Of a DNA stretch of 64,000 bases, positions 8,688 through 17,869 are shown in pieces; the first letter of the stretch is position 1; every line of letters begins with the position of its first letter. Location of the stretch: NCBI RefSeq assembly GCF_007828215.1, contig NZ_VIUE01000002.1, forward strand, positions 248,001-312,000, in the 5' to 3' direction. The stretch is from Pseudomonas sp. SJZ074. Its GTDB lineage: Bacteria; Pseudomonadota; Gammaproteobacteria; Pseudomonadales; Pseudomonadaceae. The position numbers and the translations under genes are program-made. Below the pieces are notes generated by a model. The model did not search any database, had not been told where the DNA came from, and saw only the letters and a list, made by a program, of their open reading frames with translations.

Positions 8688-9686
8688 TCAGCTCATCAAG
8701 TAGGCGAGTTTGTGGGTCAACCGCTCGATTGAGTCTTCCGTGAACAGCAATAACAGGTCGAAGCGAATGTCGTGGCCTTCCAGGCTGTAGCTGATTTCCA
8801 CGGCGAGAGTCTTTTTCCAGCGGGTCTGGTTGACCCGGATCAGCTCGTCGATCGCCGCATGCTGGCCGAGCACCTGCGGGTGACCTTGGGAAAACACCAC
8901 GTCGATCTGTTCGGCAATGCTGCTCAGGCACGCGCCGATCAGCACGCTGGAAAGATCGAGGACCATTTCCAGGTCCGAATAATCGGCGCTCTGGCGCTGC
9001 ATCAGTTGCGCGATATCGGCGACTTCCGAGTCATGGAACATCAGCAGGGCCTCACCGGCGATGCCACTGCCGATAAAGCCCTGGCAGATGGCTGTGAGCT
9101 GCTGGGAGCTGCCGGCATCGGCGAGCGCCATGTGCAGTTCACCGACTTCGAGGACGTTCACATTCGGCACCGGCAACTGCACGAAGACCCCCAGGACCTT
9201 GGCGATCAGGGCGGCGGCCCGGCCGATGGCAACGTTGACCGTTTCGCGGAATGCATCATGGAAATGGATGGCGGTATTGGTTGTGGGGCGATGCTGTTGA
9301 GGTGCCTGAGCGGACTTGTTCAGCAGGCCCAGGCGGCTTAGGGTCTGGCGCAGTTCGGTTTCATCGAAAGGCTTTTTCAGGAAGGCCAGTGCGCCCAACT
9401 CACCGACGCGACGTACCGCTTCCTCCTGGACGTCACCGGAGATCACGATGACTTGTGCCTTCAATCCTTCGGTGCGCAGCGCGCTCAATACCTGATAACC
9501 ATCCATCTCCGGCATGGTCAGGTCGAGCAGAACCACTTGGCCCAGCCCCTTGCGTATGGCCTCCATGGCCTGGCGGCCGTTACTGGCTTCGGTAATGGAG
9601 ACCGACCAGTCCGCCGGCAATGCTCGTAAAACTTGCTTACGAGCCATGTTGGAGTCATCACATACCACTAGGGGAATCTCTGACAC
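8688..9686 (-). CDS. Response regulator with CheC/CheX-like C-terminal domain
   Basis: The 332-residue product has an N-terminal receiver domain (residues 1-125) with acidic pair DD near 9-10, phospho-acceptor Asp in LLDLTMPEMDGY, Thr/Ser in VISGD and Lys in LKKPF. The C-terminal half (about 140-330) carries a CheC/CheX-type fold with paired DAFRETVNVAIGRAAALIA and DLSSVLIGACLSSIAEQ segments, the pattern of CheY-phosphate phosphatases. It could therefore be a self-limiting or phosphatase-type regulator that controls the GGDEF partner. The start is GTG at 9686 with GAGAGG seven bases upstream; a nearby ATG is out of frame. Confidence 0.85.
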   Translation of the reverse strand: MSEIPLVVCDDSNMARKQVLRALPADWSVSITEASNGRQAMEAIRKGLGQVVLLDLTMPEMDGYQVLSALRTEGLKAQVIVISGDVQEEAVRRVGELGALAFLKKPFDETELRQTLSRLGLLNKSAQAPQQHRPTTNTAIHFHDAFRETVNVAIGRAAALIAKVLGVFVQLPVPNVNVLEVGELHMALADAGSSQQLTAICQGFIGSGIAGEALLMFHDSEVADIAQLMQRQSADYSDLEMVLDLSSVLIGACLSSIAEQIDVVFSQGHPQVLGQHAAIDELIRVNQTRWKKTLAVEISYSLEGHDIRFDLLLLFTEDSIERLTHKLAYLMS

Positions 9687-9886
9687 AACCAGCCTCTCAT
9701 CAGGGAAAGTACTAGGGCATCATGCCATAGGCTGACAAAGACCACCTAATCGTCAGGGTTATGGACGCGCCAGAGCTTCGGCGGCCTTTCCTTTTTGAAC
9801 AAACGATCGCCCGGGAAGTTCGACACGCATATTCGCAGCACGAACGACTGCATGGACTCATCCGGGATTCTTCGGCCTCGGAAACA

Positions 9887-9921
9887 AAAAGCCCGCATGC
9901 TCATGATGAGGTGCGGGCTCT
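9887..9921 (-). terminator. Rho-independent terminator of the DUF2628 gene
   Basis: On the reverse strand AGCCCGCA and TGCGGGCT form an 8-bp GC-rich stem followed by a T run (CTTTTTGTTT). It sits about 20 bases after the stop at 9942. Confidence 0.85.
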
Positions 9922-9941
9922 TGGACGGCCGGAGGCTGCGG

Positions 9942-10370
9942 TCAGAAGCGCATGCCTTCGAACGGGTTCCAGCTTTGTTCGCCTTTGACTTCTTTCAGGT
10001 AGTACGCGTAGTTGGTCATGATCGCGTACATCACCGAGAAGGCGGCGCTCATGCCAGAATCCAGCGCCCTCGGGGATTCCATGCCCATCAGTCCGAAAAT
10101 CACGCTCACTGCGATACTGAGTCCGATCATGATGCCGATCATGGCCAGGTTCTTCTTCCAGAGCCCCAGGACGAACAGGTAGATCGGGCCGAAGAAGAAG
10201 GCAATGACGTTGGCATTGATCAGGATCTTTTTCTTGAAGCCTGGCAGGGCCTTGAAGGCTTCTTTGTGTCGCGGGTCGTTCGGCGCACCATAGGTATCAA
10301 AGAAATTAAAGCGCTCCTGCCATTTGGCGCTGTATTTGCCAGTACCTTGTACTTGTTCGGTGGTGCTCAT
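9942..10370 (-). CDS. DUF2628 domain membrane protein
   Basis: The 142-residue protein has a soluble N-terminus (about 1-50, with FFDTYGAPNDPRHKEAFKALPGFKKK) and then hydrophobic segments VIAFFFGPIYLFVLGLW, LAMIGIMIGLSIAVSVIFG and a third weaker one, as in DUF2628 inner-membrane proteins. No biochemical role is established for this family. AGGAG lies nine bases before the ATG and a clear terminator follows, so it appears monocistronic. It is divergent from the galactose dehydrogenase gene with about 200 bases between them that must hold both promoters. Confidence 0.8.
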   Translation of the reverse strand: MSTTEQVQGTGKYSAKWQERFNFFDTYGAPNDPRHKEAFKALPGFKKKILINANVIAFFFGPIYLFVLGLWKKNLAMIGIMIGLSIAVSVIFGLMGMESPRALDSGMSAAFSVMYAIMTNYAYYLKEVKGEQSWNPFEGMRF

Positions 10371-10570
10371 TGTTACGGCTCCTGAGGGTCCATGTAGGGG
10401 TAAAGCTTTTCTTCCGCGAATTCCTGAGCGTTTTATAAGCGTTTATTGAGAAAAAAGCCCTTCGACGGCTCAGGCGCCCGTTTGATCTGTGATGCGCATC
10501 ACTATTGTCTGCCAAGCGTTTTACGTCTAGTTTGCTGGCCGATTACAAGTAAAAAAATCAGGAGTCTTTG

Positions 10571-11497
10571 ATGCAACCGATTCGTCTCGGTCTGGTGGGC
10601 TACGGCAAGATTGCCCAGGATCAACATGTTCATGCCATCCACGCCAATCCCGCGTTTCAACTGGTGGCGGTCGCCACGCAAGGGCAGCCCTGTGCCGGGG
10701 TAGAGAATTTCAAGTCCCTGGGCGAGCTGCTTGCCAGCGGTCCCCAGGTTGATGCAATAGCGTTCTGCACGCCGCCGCAGGGTCGATTCGCGCTGGTGGA
10801 GCAAGCCTTGGCCGCTGGCAAACACGTGCTGGTGGAGAAACCGCCGTGCGCTACCCTCGGTGAAGCGATGGCGTTGGTCGGCCAGGCTGAAGAGCAGGGC
10901 GTCAGTGCCTTGTTTGCCTGGCACTCACGCTACGCGCCCGGCATCGAAGCGGCCAGGGACTGGTTGGCCAGCCGCACTCTGCAAAGCGTGCAGATCGACT
11001 GGAAGGAGGATGTGCGCAAATGGCATCCCGGCCAGGCGTGGATCTGGCAACCGGGCGGCCTCGGCGTGTTCGATCCCGGCATCAATGCCTTGTCCATCGC
11101 GACCCATCTGTTGCCACGGCCGCTGTTTGTCAAATCGGCGCAGCTGCGGGTTCCCGATAATTGCCAGTCGCCTATCGCCGCAAGCATCCAAATGTCCGAC
11201 GCCCGCCACCTCGATATCCGCGCGGAATTCGATTTCGACCACGGTCAGGATGAACTCTGGAGCATCGAGATCCGCTGCGCCGAAGGCACCTTGCGCCTGG
11301 ACAACGGCGGCGCCCTGTTGAGCATCGATGGAGTTCGCCAGGCGGTTTCGGAGGAGGGTGAATACGCGGCGGTGTATCGGCACTTCCAACAGCTGATCAC
11401 CGACAAGGCCTGCGACCTGGATCTGCAACCGTTGCGGCTGGTGGCGGATAGCTTTTTTGTCGGCAGCCGGACGTTGGTTGAACCGTTCTACGATTGA
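10571..11497 (+). CDS. gal: D-galactose 1-dehydrogenase (Gfo/Idh/MocA family)
   Basis: The 308-residue enzyme has the Rossmann motif GLVGYGKIAQDQH at residues 6-18, the Gfo/Idh/MocA signature VLVEKPPCAT near residue 90, and KWHPGQAWIWQPGGLGVFDPG near 150-170. I recognise close resemblance to the P. fluorescens galactose dehydrogenase of about 304 residues, which oxidises D-galactose (and L-arabinose) at C1 with NAD(P). The start is ATG 10571, six bases after AGGAGT. No transport or lactonase genes flank it, so it stands alone here, followed by a REP cluster. Confidence 0.85.
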   Translation: MQPIRLGLVGYGKIAQDQHVHAIHANPAFQLVAVATQGQPCAGVENFKSLGELLASGPQVDAIAFCTPPQGRFALVEQALAAGKHVLVEKPPCATLGEAMALVGQAEEQGVSALFAWHSRYAPGIEAARDWLASRTLQSVQIDWKEDVRKWHPGQAWIWQPGGLGVFDPGINALSIATHLLPRPLFVKSAQLRVPDNCQSPIAASIQMSDARHLDIRAEFDFDHGQDELWSIEIRCAEGTLRLDNGGALLSIDGVRQAVSEEGEYAAVYRHFQQLITDKACDLDLQPLRLVADSFFVGSRTLVEPFYD

Positions 11498-11568
11498 TCG
11501 CCGGAGCAACAGACATACCGCTACATGGGACCCATAGGGTACGCAGCATTTGTGTCCGCCGCCTGATC

Positions 11569-11690
11569 CTGTGGGAGCGGGCTTGCCCGCGAAGGGGGCG
11601 GCACATTCAGCATTTCAGTTACAGACAGACCGCTTTCGCGAGCAAGCCCGCTCCCACATGGGATCTGTGGGAGCGAGCCTGCTCGCGATG
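11569..11690. repeat. REPIN plus an extra REP unit
   Basis: Three copies of the Pseudomonas REP core are present: GTGGGAGCGGGCTTGCCCGCG at about 11571 (+), its inverse CGCGAGCAAGCCCGCTCCCAC at 11637-11657 and a further GTGGGAGCGAGCCTGCTCGCG at about 11667-11687. The first two face each other as in a REPIN. They lie between convergent genes. Confidence 0.9.
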
Positions 11691-11693
11691 CTT

Positions 11694-12845
11694 TTATACC
11701 AGGTAGTTCTTCAATTCCCGGGCGATGACCATCCGCTGTATTTCGCTCGACCCTTCATAGATCTGGGTAATCCGCGCATCGCGGTAGTAGCGCTCCACCG
11801 GATAGTCTTCCAGGTAGCCGTAGCCGCCATGAATCTGCATCGCCGAGGAACAGACCTTTTCGGCCATTTCCGAGGCGAACAGCTTCGCCTGGGAGGCTTC
11901 CGAGAGGCAGGGTTTGCCGGCGCTGCGCAGGCGAGCGGCGTGGAGGATGAGCAGGCGGGCGGCATTCAGGCGGGTGTGCATGTCGGCCAGCAGGTTGGCG
12001 ATGCTCTGGTGCTCGATGATCGGTTTGTCGAACTGCACCCGATCCCGGGAATAGGCCAGGGCAGCCTCGAAAGCTGCCCGGGCGATGCCGAGGGCCTGAG
12101 CGGCGATGCCGATGCGTCCGCCTTCCAGGTTGGAGAGGGCGATCGCCAGGCCTTTGCCACGGGCACCCAGCAGGTTGGCCTCGGGCACGCTGCAGTTGTT
12201 CAGGGTGACGGCACAGGTGTCCGAAGCGCGGATGCCCATCTTGTGTTCGGTGCGATCGACGATGAAGCCCGGTGTATCGGTGGGCACCAGGAAGGCCGAG
12301 ATGCCTTTTTTGCCCAGATCCGGGTCTGTCATTGCGAACACGATCGCCAGCTTCGCCCGTTTGCCATTGCTGACGAACTGCTTGGCGCCATTGATGACCC
12401 AGTGGCCGTCCCGCAGTTCGGCGCGGGTGCGCAGGTTGTGCGCCTCGGAGCCGGCCTGGGGTTCGGTCAGGCAGAAGCAGCCAATGGCCTGTCCGCTCGC
12501 CAGGTCGGCCAGCCAGGTCTGTTTCTGTTCATCGGTGCCGAAATTCAGGACCGGCCCGCAGCCTACCGAGTTGTGGATGCTCATCAGGGCCCCGGTGGCG
12601 CCATCACCCGCGGAAATTTCCTCCACCGCCAGGGCGTAGGCGACGTAGTCGACGTAGGTGCCGCCCCACTCCTCGGGTACCACCATGCCCAGCAGGCCCA
12701 GCTCACCCATCTTCGCCACCAGGCCATCGTCGATCCACCCGGCCTTTTCCCACGCCTGGGCATGGGGCGCGATTTCGCCACGGGCGAAGTCCCGGGCCAT
12801 GTCGCGGATCATCACTTGTTCTTCGGTCAATTCGAGGTCATGCAT
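11694..12845 (-). CDS. Acyl-CoA dehydrogenase, isobutyryl/short-branched-chain type
   Basis: The 383-residue flavoprotein is a standard acyl-CoA dehydrogenase: [22 protein letters not shown] at the start, [13 protein letters not shown] and [13 protein letters not shown] in the middle domain, and [20 protein letters not shown] with catalytic-base Glu in [11 protein letters not shown] at the end. Together with the hydratase/hydrolase gene just upstream (stop 4 bases before this ATG) it resembles the valine-catabolic pair that turns isobutyryl-CoA towards 3-hydroxyisobutyrate. The start ATG 12845 removes an upstream open extension that overlaps the neighbouring gene and lacks family similarity. 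A REP cluster lies directly after the stop. Confidence 0.9.
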   Translation of the reverse strand: MHDLELTEEQVMIRDMARDFARGEIAPHAQAWEKAGWIDDGLVAKMGELGLLGMVVPEEWGGTYVDYVAYALAVEEISAGDGATGALMSIHNSVGCGPVLNFGTDEQKQTWLADLASGQAIGCFCLTEPQAGSEAHNLRTRAELRDGHWVINGAKQFVSNGKRAKLAIVFAMTDPDLGKKGISAFLVPTDTPGFIVDRTEHKMGIRASDTCAVTLNNCSVPEANLLGARGKGLAIALSNLEGGRIGIAAQALGIARAAFEAALAYSRDRVQFDKPIIEHQSIANLLADMHTRLNAARLLILHAARLRSAGKPCLSEASQAKLFASEMAEKVCSSAMQIHGGYGYLEDYPVERYYRDARITQIYEGSSEIQRMVIARELKNYLV

Positions 12846-12849
12846 GGGC

Positions 12850-13956
12850 TCAGTTCCCGAGGTCGTCGAGGCCGACGAAGAAACTCGCCACCTGGTTCGC
12901 GTCCAGCGCATCCAGGGTCGGCGGGTTCCAGCGTGGCGTCTTGTCTTTGTCGATCAGCAGGGCGCGCACGCCTTCGATCAGGTCGCCGCGCTCGAACCAT
13001 TGCCGGTCCAGGTGCAGCTCCAGGGCGAAACAGTCTTCCAGGCTCAGGTGGCGGCCACGTCGCAGCATCTCCAGGGTGACCGCCATGGCCAGGGGCGAGC
13101 GGGTTTCCAGCAGATCGGCGGTTTGCAGCGCCCATTCATGGCTGTTGGCGACAGTGACCTGGCGCAGTTGCTCGACCATGCTCGGCACATCGGGCAGGGC
13201 GAAGAAGTGATCGATGGCCGGGCGCAGGTCGTCCAGCGGTGGGGCCGGCAGTTGCTGCACGGCGAGTTTCGCCAGCAGGCTCTGCAGGTCCTTGAGCGGC
13301 ATGTCGCTCCATTCCAGGCGGTCGAGACGCTCGTCGAGTTGGGTGAGTTTGCGGCTTTCCAGGTACCAGTCGGCCAGCCCGCAGTACAACGCGTCGGCGG
13401 CCTTTATCTGGACGCCGCTGACCCCCAGGTAGATGCCCAGTTCGCCAGGGATACGCGGCAGGAAATAACTGCCGCCGACGTCCGGGAAATAACCGATGCC
13501 GACCTCGGGCATGCCCAGGCGGCTGCGTTCGGTCACCACCCGCAGGTCTGCGCCTTGGGCCAGGCCCATGCCGCCACCCAGGACGAAGCCATCCATCAGG
13601 GCGAGAATCGGTTTGCGGTAATGGTGGATCGTCAGGTCGAGGGCATACTCCTCGACGAAAAAGTCTTCGTGCAGCGTGTCGCCCTGTTTGTGGCTGTCGT
13701 ATAGCGAACGGATATCGCCACCGGCGCAGAACGCCTTGTCGCCGGCGCCGCGCAACACCACCGCGTGGATCTGAGGATCGGCAAGCCAGGCATCGAGTTG
13801 TTGCTGCAAGCTGCGCACCATGCCCAGGGTCAGGGCATTGAGGCCGGCGGGGCGGTTCAGGGTCAAATGGCCGATGTGGTTGCGAACCTCGACCAACACC
13901 TCACAGGCCACGACTTCGACGCTCCCTGTGGCTTGGGATGAAACCTGAGCAGTCAT
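12850..13956 (-). CDS. Enoyl-CoA hydratase/isomerase, 3-hydroxyisobutyryl-CoA hydrolase type
   Basis: From ATG 13956 (GGGAG eight bases upstream) the product is 368 residues, the length of the 3-hydroxyisobutyryl-CoA hydrolase branch of the crotonase family rather than the 260 residues of simple hydratases. It shows [17 protein letters not shown], the oxyanion-hole segment [38 protein letters not shown] with the catalytic Glu in [17 protein letters not shown], and the extended helical C-terminus. Valine breakdown is the likely role, coupled to the acyl-CoA dehydrogenase downstream. Confidence 0.88.
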   Translation of the reverse strand: MTAQVSSQATGSVEVVACEVLVEVRNHIGHLTLNRPAGLNALTLGMVRSLQQQLDAWLADPQIHAVVLRGAGDKAFCAGGDIRSLYDSHKQGDTLHEDFFVEEYALDLTIHHYRKPILALMDGFVLGGGMGLAQGADLRVVTERSRLGMPEVGIGYFPDVGGSYFLPRIPGELGIYLGVSGVQIKAADALYCGLADWYLESRKLTQLDERLDRLEWSDMPLKDLQSLLAKLAVQQLPAPPLDDLRPAIDHFFALPDVPSMVEQLRQVTVANSHEWALQTADLLETRSPLAMAVTLEMLRRGRHLSLEDCFALELHLDRQWFERGDLIEGVRALLIDKDKTPRWNPPTLDALDANQVASFFVGLDDLGN

Positions 13957-14090
13957 CGCTAACTCCCTGCTTTTATTGTTTTTTGTCAATTGTGTCGCGC
14001 GTATCCGGTCGGGATCGTAACAGTGCAAAATTGCCTCGCACAACCGGTATACGTGCAGGTCCTGTCTGCATATTTATAGCAGCCACAGGT

Positions 14091-14798
14091 TCAGTCGCGA
14101 CCCGACAGCACCTCCGTGATGCTGCGGCGCTTGGCATTTCGCTCGCTGGCATGGATCAATTGTTCGAGATCTTCAGGGGTTACGTCGAAGAATGCTTCCA
14201 TTTCCGCAAGAGCCAGCTTCAAGTCCTCGGCGGTAATGGCCTGACGGTCGACGGGAGGATGGTCGGCGGGGATGACCGCCACCGGTTCGCTGGCTCGCTT
14301 CGGATAGCGCACCCGGGTCAGGTTGTTGTAGGCCAGCGCACTGACCAGCAGTGCGGAACCTGCCAGCATGGCCGCGCCGAGTGCCTGCCAGTCCAGGGCG
14401 GCAATGGACGAATCCGCCAGCACCAAGGTCGCCGCCAGGGCACCAGCCGGGGGATGAATACAGCGCAGCCAGCACATCAATACCAGTGCCATGCCGCCTG
14501 CCAGGCAGGCGCTGCCCAACGTGCGCCCCAGCACGTGGGCCACCAGCAGGCCCACGACCGAGGCACACAGGTAACCGCCGAAAATCGACCAGGGCTGGGC
14601 AAGGGCGCCCGAAGACACCGCGAACAGCAGCACCGCAGAAGCCCCGAGAGGGCCGATCAGGTGTTGCGCCACTTCGAGGCCATACACCTGGCCGCAGAGC
14701 CAGACACTGAACATGACCCCCAGGGCCATGCCGATGGCGGCGCGGCTCCATTCGGTGGGACGGGTATTGATAGCAGCGGGGAACCAGCGAGAAAGCAT
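14091..14798 (-). CDS. HPP family membrane protein
   Basis: The 235-residue protein has four to five membrane segments in the first 160 residues, with the family-naming HPP motif in RCIHPPAGALAATLVL near residue 115, and GPLGASAVLLFA earlier. The last 70 residues are soluble. HPP proteins in plants are nitrite transporters of plastids; in bacteria the role is open, and many carry CBS domains, which this one lacks. A terminator of the ugd gene lies immediately upstream, so it has its own promoter in a very small space. Confidence 0.82.
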   Translation of the reverse strand: MLSRWFPAAINTRPTEWSRAAIGMALGVMFSVWLCGQVYGLEVAQHLIGPLGASAVLLFAVSSGALAQPWSIFGGYLCASVVGLLVAHVLGRTLGSACLAGGMALVLMCWLRCIHPPAGALAATLVLADSSIAALDWQALGAAMLAGSALLVSALAYNNLTRVRYPKRASEPVAVIPADHPPVDRQAITAEDLKLALAEMEAFFDVTPEDLEQLIHASERNAKRRSITEVLSGRD

Positions 14799-14821
14799 CG
14801 AGCAAAAATCCGAAAAGCGAA

Positions 14822-14862
14822 CAAAAAAAGGGGCTTACGGGAGAATCCCTGAAAGCCCTTTA
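14822..14862 (-). terminator. Rho-independent terminator after ugd
   Basis: On the reverse strand AAAGGGCTT and AAGCCCCTT bracket an inner GGGATTCTCCC hairpin, followed by seven T residues. It lies between ugd and the HPP gene and ends transcription from ugd. Confidence 0.8.
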
Positions 14863-14973
14863 AGTGTTCCAACAATTGGGGAAGGAACGCTGCACAGTGT
14901 GACGTTCGTCATCCCCGCTTACAAATTCATATTAATGCTGTTTGAGATCATTTATTTTGAAGTAAGAGTGTGC

Positions 14974-16353
14974 TCAAGCGCTTCGCGGGATCGGGTGGCG
15001 GGCTTGCGGTGCGATGGGCAACTCGCATGACCGCCCGCGCCCCATCGGGAAGTAGGTAAAGCCCTTGTCGGCCATGCGCTCCGGGTCGTACAGGTTGCGA
15101 CCATCGAAGACCACGGGGGCCTTGAGCCGTTGCCGGATCAGCGCGAAGTCCGGCGCCTTGAAAGGCTGCCACTCGGTGCAGATGATCAGCGCGTCCGCCC
15201 CTGGCAAGACCGATTCCGGGGTGCCCATCAGCATGAGTTTCGACTCGTTGGGGTAGAGCTGCTGAGTCTGATGCATCGCCTCCGGATCGTACGCCCGTAC
15301 AGAGGCACCGGCGGCCCACAGCGACTCCAGGAGCACGCGGCTCGGTGCGTCGCGCATATCGTCGGTATTGGGCTTGAAGGCCAGCCCCCACAGCGCAAAG
15401 GTTTTGCCGCGCAGATCGCCGTTGTAGAACGCCTTGATCCGCTCGAACAGCTTGTGTTTCTGCCTTGCGTTGATGGCTTCCACCGCTTGCAGCAGATCAC
15501 TGGCGCAATGGGCCTGCCTGGCGCTATGGATCAGGGCGCGCATGTCCTTGGGAAAGCACGAGCCGCCGTAGCCGCAGCCTGGGTAGATGAAGTGGTAGCC
15601 GATGCGTGAATCGGCACCGATGCCCAGGCGCACGTTTTCAATATCGGCCCCGAGGTGCTCGGCCAGTTCCGCGATCTGGTTGATGAAGCTGATTTTCGTG
15701 GCCAGCATGGCGTTGGCCGCGTACTTGGTCAGCTCGGCACTGCGCAGGTCCATGAACAAGACCCGGTCGTGATTACGGTTGAAGGGGGCATACAGGTCGC
15801 GCATGGTTTCGCGCACTTCATCGCGCTCGCAACCGATCACGATGCGATCCGGCCGGCGGCAATCGGCGACCGCCGAGCCCTCCTTGAGAAACTCGGGGTT
15901 GGACACGATATCGAACTGCAACAGGCGGCCGGCCTTGATCAGGCATTTATCGATGTGGGCCCGCAGCACGTCACCGGTGCCCACCGGCACAGTGGATTTC
16001 TCCACAAGAATGAGCGGTTGTTCGCGGTGACGGGCGACGGCTTCACCCACCGCCAGGACCTGGCACAAATCCGCTGCACCATCGTCCCGCGATGGCGTGC
16101 CCACGGCGATGAACAGTACCTGGCCGTGCTGAACCGCGAGCTGTTCATCGCAAGTGAAATGCAGGCGCCCGGCGTCCAGCCCTTCGCGCACCAGCGCCGC
16201 TAACCCGGGTTCGAAGATGCTCACCTGTCCCTGGCGCAGATGGTCGACCTTGCGCTCGTCGACGTCCATGCACACCACGTCGTGGCCCACCTCCGCCAAG
16301 ACAGCGGCTTGCACCAACCCTACATAGCCACTTCCGAATACGCTGATTTTCAT
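14974..16353 (-). CDS. ugd: UDP-glucose 6-dehydrogenase
   Basis: The 459-residue enzyme has the N-terminal NAD motif VFGSGYVGLVQAAVLAEVGH, the VEKSTVPVGTGD segment, EFLKEGSAV, and the catalytic cysteine in GYGGSCFPKDMRAL near residue 260, followed by LWGLAFKPNTDDMRDAPS. It oxidises UDP-glucose twice to UDP-glucuronate, used for exopolysaccharide or lipopolysaccharide modification. The start ATG 16353 gives the canonical MKISVFGSGYVG; an upstream in-frame extension lacks similarity. No polysaccharide genes flank it, as is common for one of the ugd copies in Pseudomonas. Confidence 0.93.
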   Translation of the reverse strand: MKISVFGSGYVGLVQAAVLAEVGHDVVCMDVDERKVDHLRQGQVSIFEPGLAALVREGLDAGRLHFTCDEQLAVQHGQVLFIAVGTPSRDDGAADLCQVLAVGEAVARHREQPLILVEKSTVPVGTGDVLRAHIDKCLIKAGRLLQFDIVSNPEFLKEGSAVADCRRPDRIVIGCERDEVRETMRDLYAPFNRNHDRVLFMDLRSAELTKYAANAMLATKISFINQIAELAEHLGADIENVRLGIGADSRIGYHFIYPGCGYGGSCFPKDMRALIHSARQAHCASDLLQAVEAINARQKHKLFERIKAFYNGDLRGKTFALWGLAFKPNTDDMRDAPSRVLLESLWAAGASVRAYDPEAMHQTQQLYPNESKLMLMGTPESVLPGADALIICTEWQPFKAPDFALIRQRLKAPVVFDGRNLYDPERMADKGFTYFPMGRGRSCELPIAPQARHPIPRSA

Positions 16354-16681
16354 GGAACTCCCTGGCCCCTTCCGAGCGCGGACATGCACAACCAGCAGTT
16401 CGCCGCAGTGCGCTCGTCTCAGAATAAGTCGGGAATGTTGCAGTTCACTGACAGCCCGGAGCTCCTCAGCGTTTCAGCGGAAAATAGACCTGACCCAGCT
16501 TCGCCTGGTTATGGCACCGAGTGAAATCGGCTGTTTCTGATTTTTAGAGAAACTTCTCACGCACACTTCGGAAGTTGCTCATTTCTTCTGTGTCTTCTTG
16601 TTGAACAGACTCGCTGACAGCCTCGGAAAGAGCGCGCTGACAACGTGACTCTGGAACGCACGATCAGAGATATCCAAAACC
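16354..16681. other. Intergenic region between divergent genes
   Basis: These 328 bases must contain promoters for ugd (leftward) and the flavoprotein gene (rightward). The base composition becomes more AT-rich from about 16520. I find no convincing repeat, RNA gene or coding frame. Confidence 0.5.
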
Positions 16682-17860
16682 ATGAAAAGACGTTCTTTCA
16701 TTCAAGGAGCAGGTGCCACGTTGGCCCTGACATCAACCACCCCTCAGGTGATCGGCGTAGCGGCCCGACAGGATGAGTCCATGAGCAATCGTGTTACCGG
16801 TCGAGCGGGTGTTTCCTGTGTTCCGGTAGATGCTCGCGTAGACCGGATTACCGAAATTTATGCTTGCCTCAGACCGTTTCGCTTGAGCGGGCCACGGATT
16901 GAAACACAGCGGTTGGGCAATAAGCTTTTAGTGCACAACTATGGGCATGGCGGTAGCGGTTGGTCGCTATCCTGGGGGGCGAGCAAGCTCGCTCTGCAAC
17001 TTCTGCAGAAAACGGCCGAAACGATCAGCCACGTGGCCGTCATCGGCTGTGGTCCGATGGGGCTCACCTCAGCCATCCTTGCTCAGCGTGCCGGGTTGTC
17101 GGTGGCGCTTTATGCAAAGGAGATTCCGCCTCAGGTTTCATCCATGGGAGCGACGGGGCATTGGTCGCCGGACTCCCAGTTCTGCGCCGCACAATATGCT
17201 TCCCAATGGGGTAGTCGCTGGATTGAAATGGCCGATTTTTCTTACGGCATGTACCAAGGACTGTTGGGGCTTCCCGGCGATCCGGTGGAGTGGTATCACG
17301 GCTATAAGCTCTCCAATTCGCCGTTTGACTCAACACCCTCCCGCGAGGAGCCGGACTTTGCCAAATTCAATAATTCCAATCGCCGCTATCAGCCGATACA
17401 GGTAGACCTTTCGCCAGATGAGCACCCTTTTTCGTACCCTTACGTTCGGCGCTGGCAAAATCTTTTGTTCAATATCAATAGCTATGCGCGCCTGTTGTTG
17501 TCCGACTTCCTGACGGCGGGAGGAAAGATTCATATACGCAATTTTGAACGCGTGGATGAGCTGTTGAGCCTGCCCGAGAAAGCCATCATCAACGCTACGG
17601 GGTATGGCGCAAGGGCCTTGTTCAACGATACGGACATGGTCGCCATACGCGGACAAACGGCCAGGCTCATCCAGCAGCCAGACGTCAAGTATGCAATCAG
17701 GGCTGAAGACTTCCTCTTTCTTCCCAGACGCGACGGCCTGGTGGTCCAGTACATCGACCGGGCAGGGAGCTATAACAACAGCGATGATCGTCCTGATTTT
17801 CTGGAAGCATCCGAAGCCGTAGGGCAATTGGCTGCCGTCATGGAGGGGCTGCGCCGTTGA
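16682..17860 (+). CDS. D-amino-acid-oxidase-like FAD protein with twin-arginine leader
   Basis: The 392-residue product begins KRRSFIQGAGATLALTSTTP, which fits a Tat signal, so a periplasmic flavoprotein is likely. From about residue 118 it has an FAD Rossmann motif VAVIGCGPMGLTSAILAQRAG, preceded by HNYGHGGSGWSLSWG at about 83-97, a conserved feature of the DAO family in which flavin-linked Gly residues sit near the C-terminus; here the order is circularly different from textbook DAAO, with this block before the Rossmann motif. INATGYGARALF is the second FAD segment. Substrate unknown. Codon use and AT content differ from neighbours, suggesting acquisition. No strong ribosome site precedes the ATG. 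It converges on the LysR gene with 9 bases between. Confidence 0.75.
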   Translation: MKRRSFIQGAGATLALTSTTPQVIGVAARQDESMSNRVTGRAGVSCVPVDARVDRITEIYACLRPFRLSGPRIETQRLGNKLLVHNYGHGGSGWSLSWGASKLALQLLQKTAETISHVAVIGCGPMGLTSAILAQRAGLSVALYAKEIPPQVSSMGATGHWSPDSQFCAAQYASQWGSRWIEMADFSYGMYQGLLGLPGDPVEWYHGYKLSNSPFDSTPSREEPDFAKFNNSNRRYQPIQVDLSPDEHPFSYPYVRRWQNLLFNINSYARLLLSDFLTAGGKIHIRNFERVDELLSLPEKAIINATGYGARALFNDTDMVAIRGQTARLIQQPDVKYAIRAEDFLFLPRRDGLVVQYIDRAGSYNNSDDRPDFLEASEAVGQLAAVMEGLRR

Positions 17861-17869
17861 AATTGAAAC

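Noticed and set aside
11550..13079. Open frame of 509 codons on the plus strand across the acyl-CoA dehydrogenase gene
   Set aside because: Starts inside a REP element and mirrors the codon pattern of the real reverse-strand genes; no recognisable domain.
16969..16995. REP-like GGGGCGAGCAAGCTCGCTC palindrome inside the flavoprotein gene
   Set aside because: It encodes in-frame residues of a plausible protein (WGASKLAL) and lacks the extended REP arms; probably coincidence.
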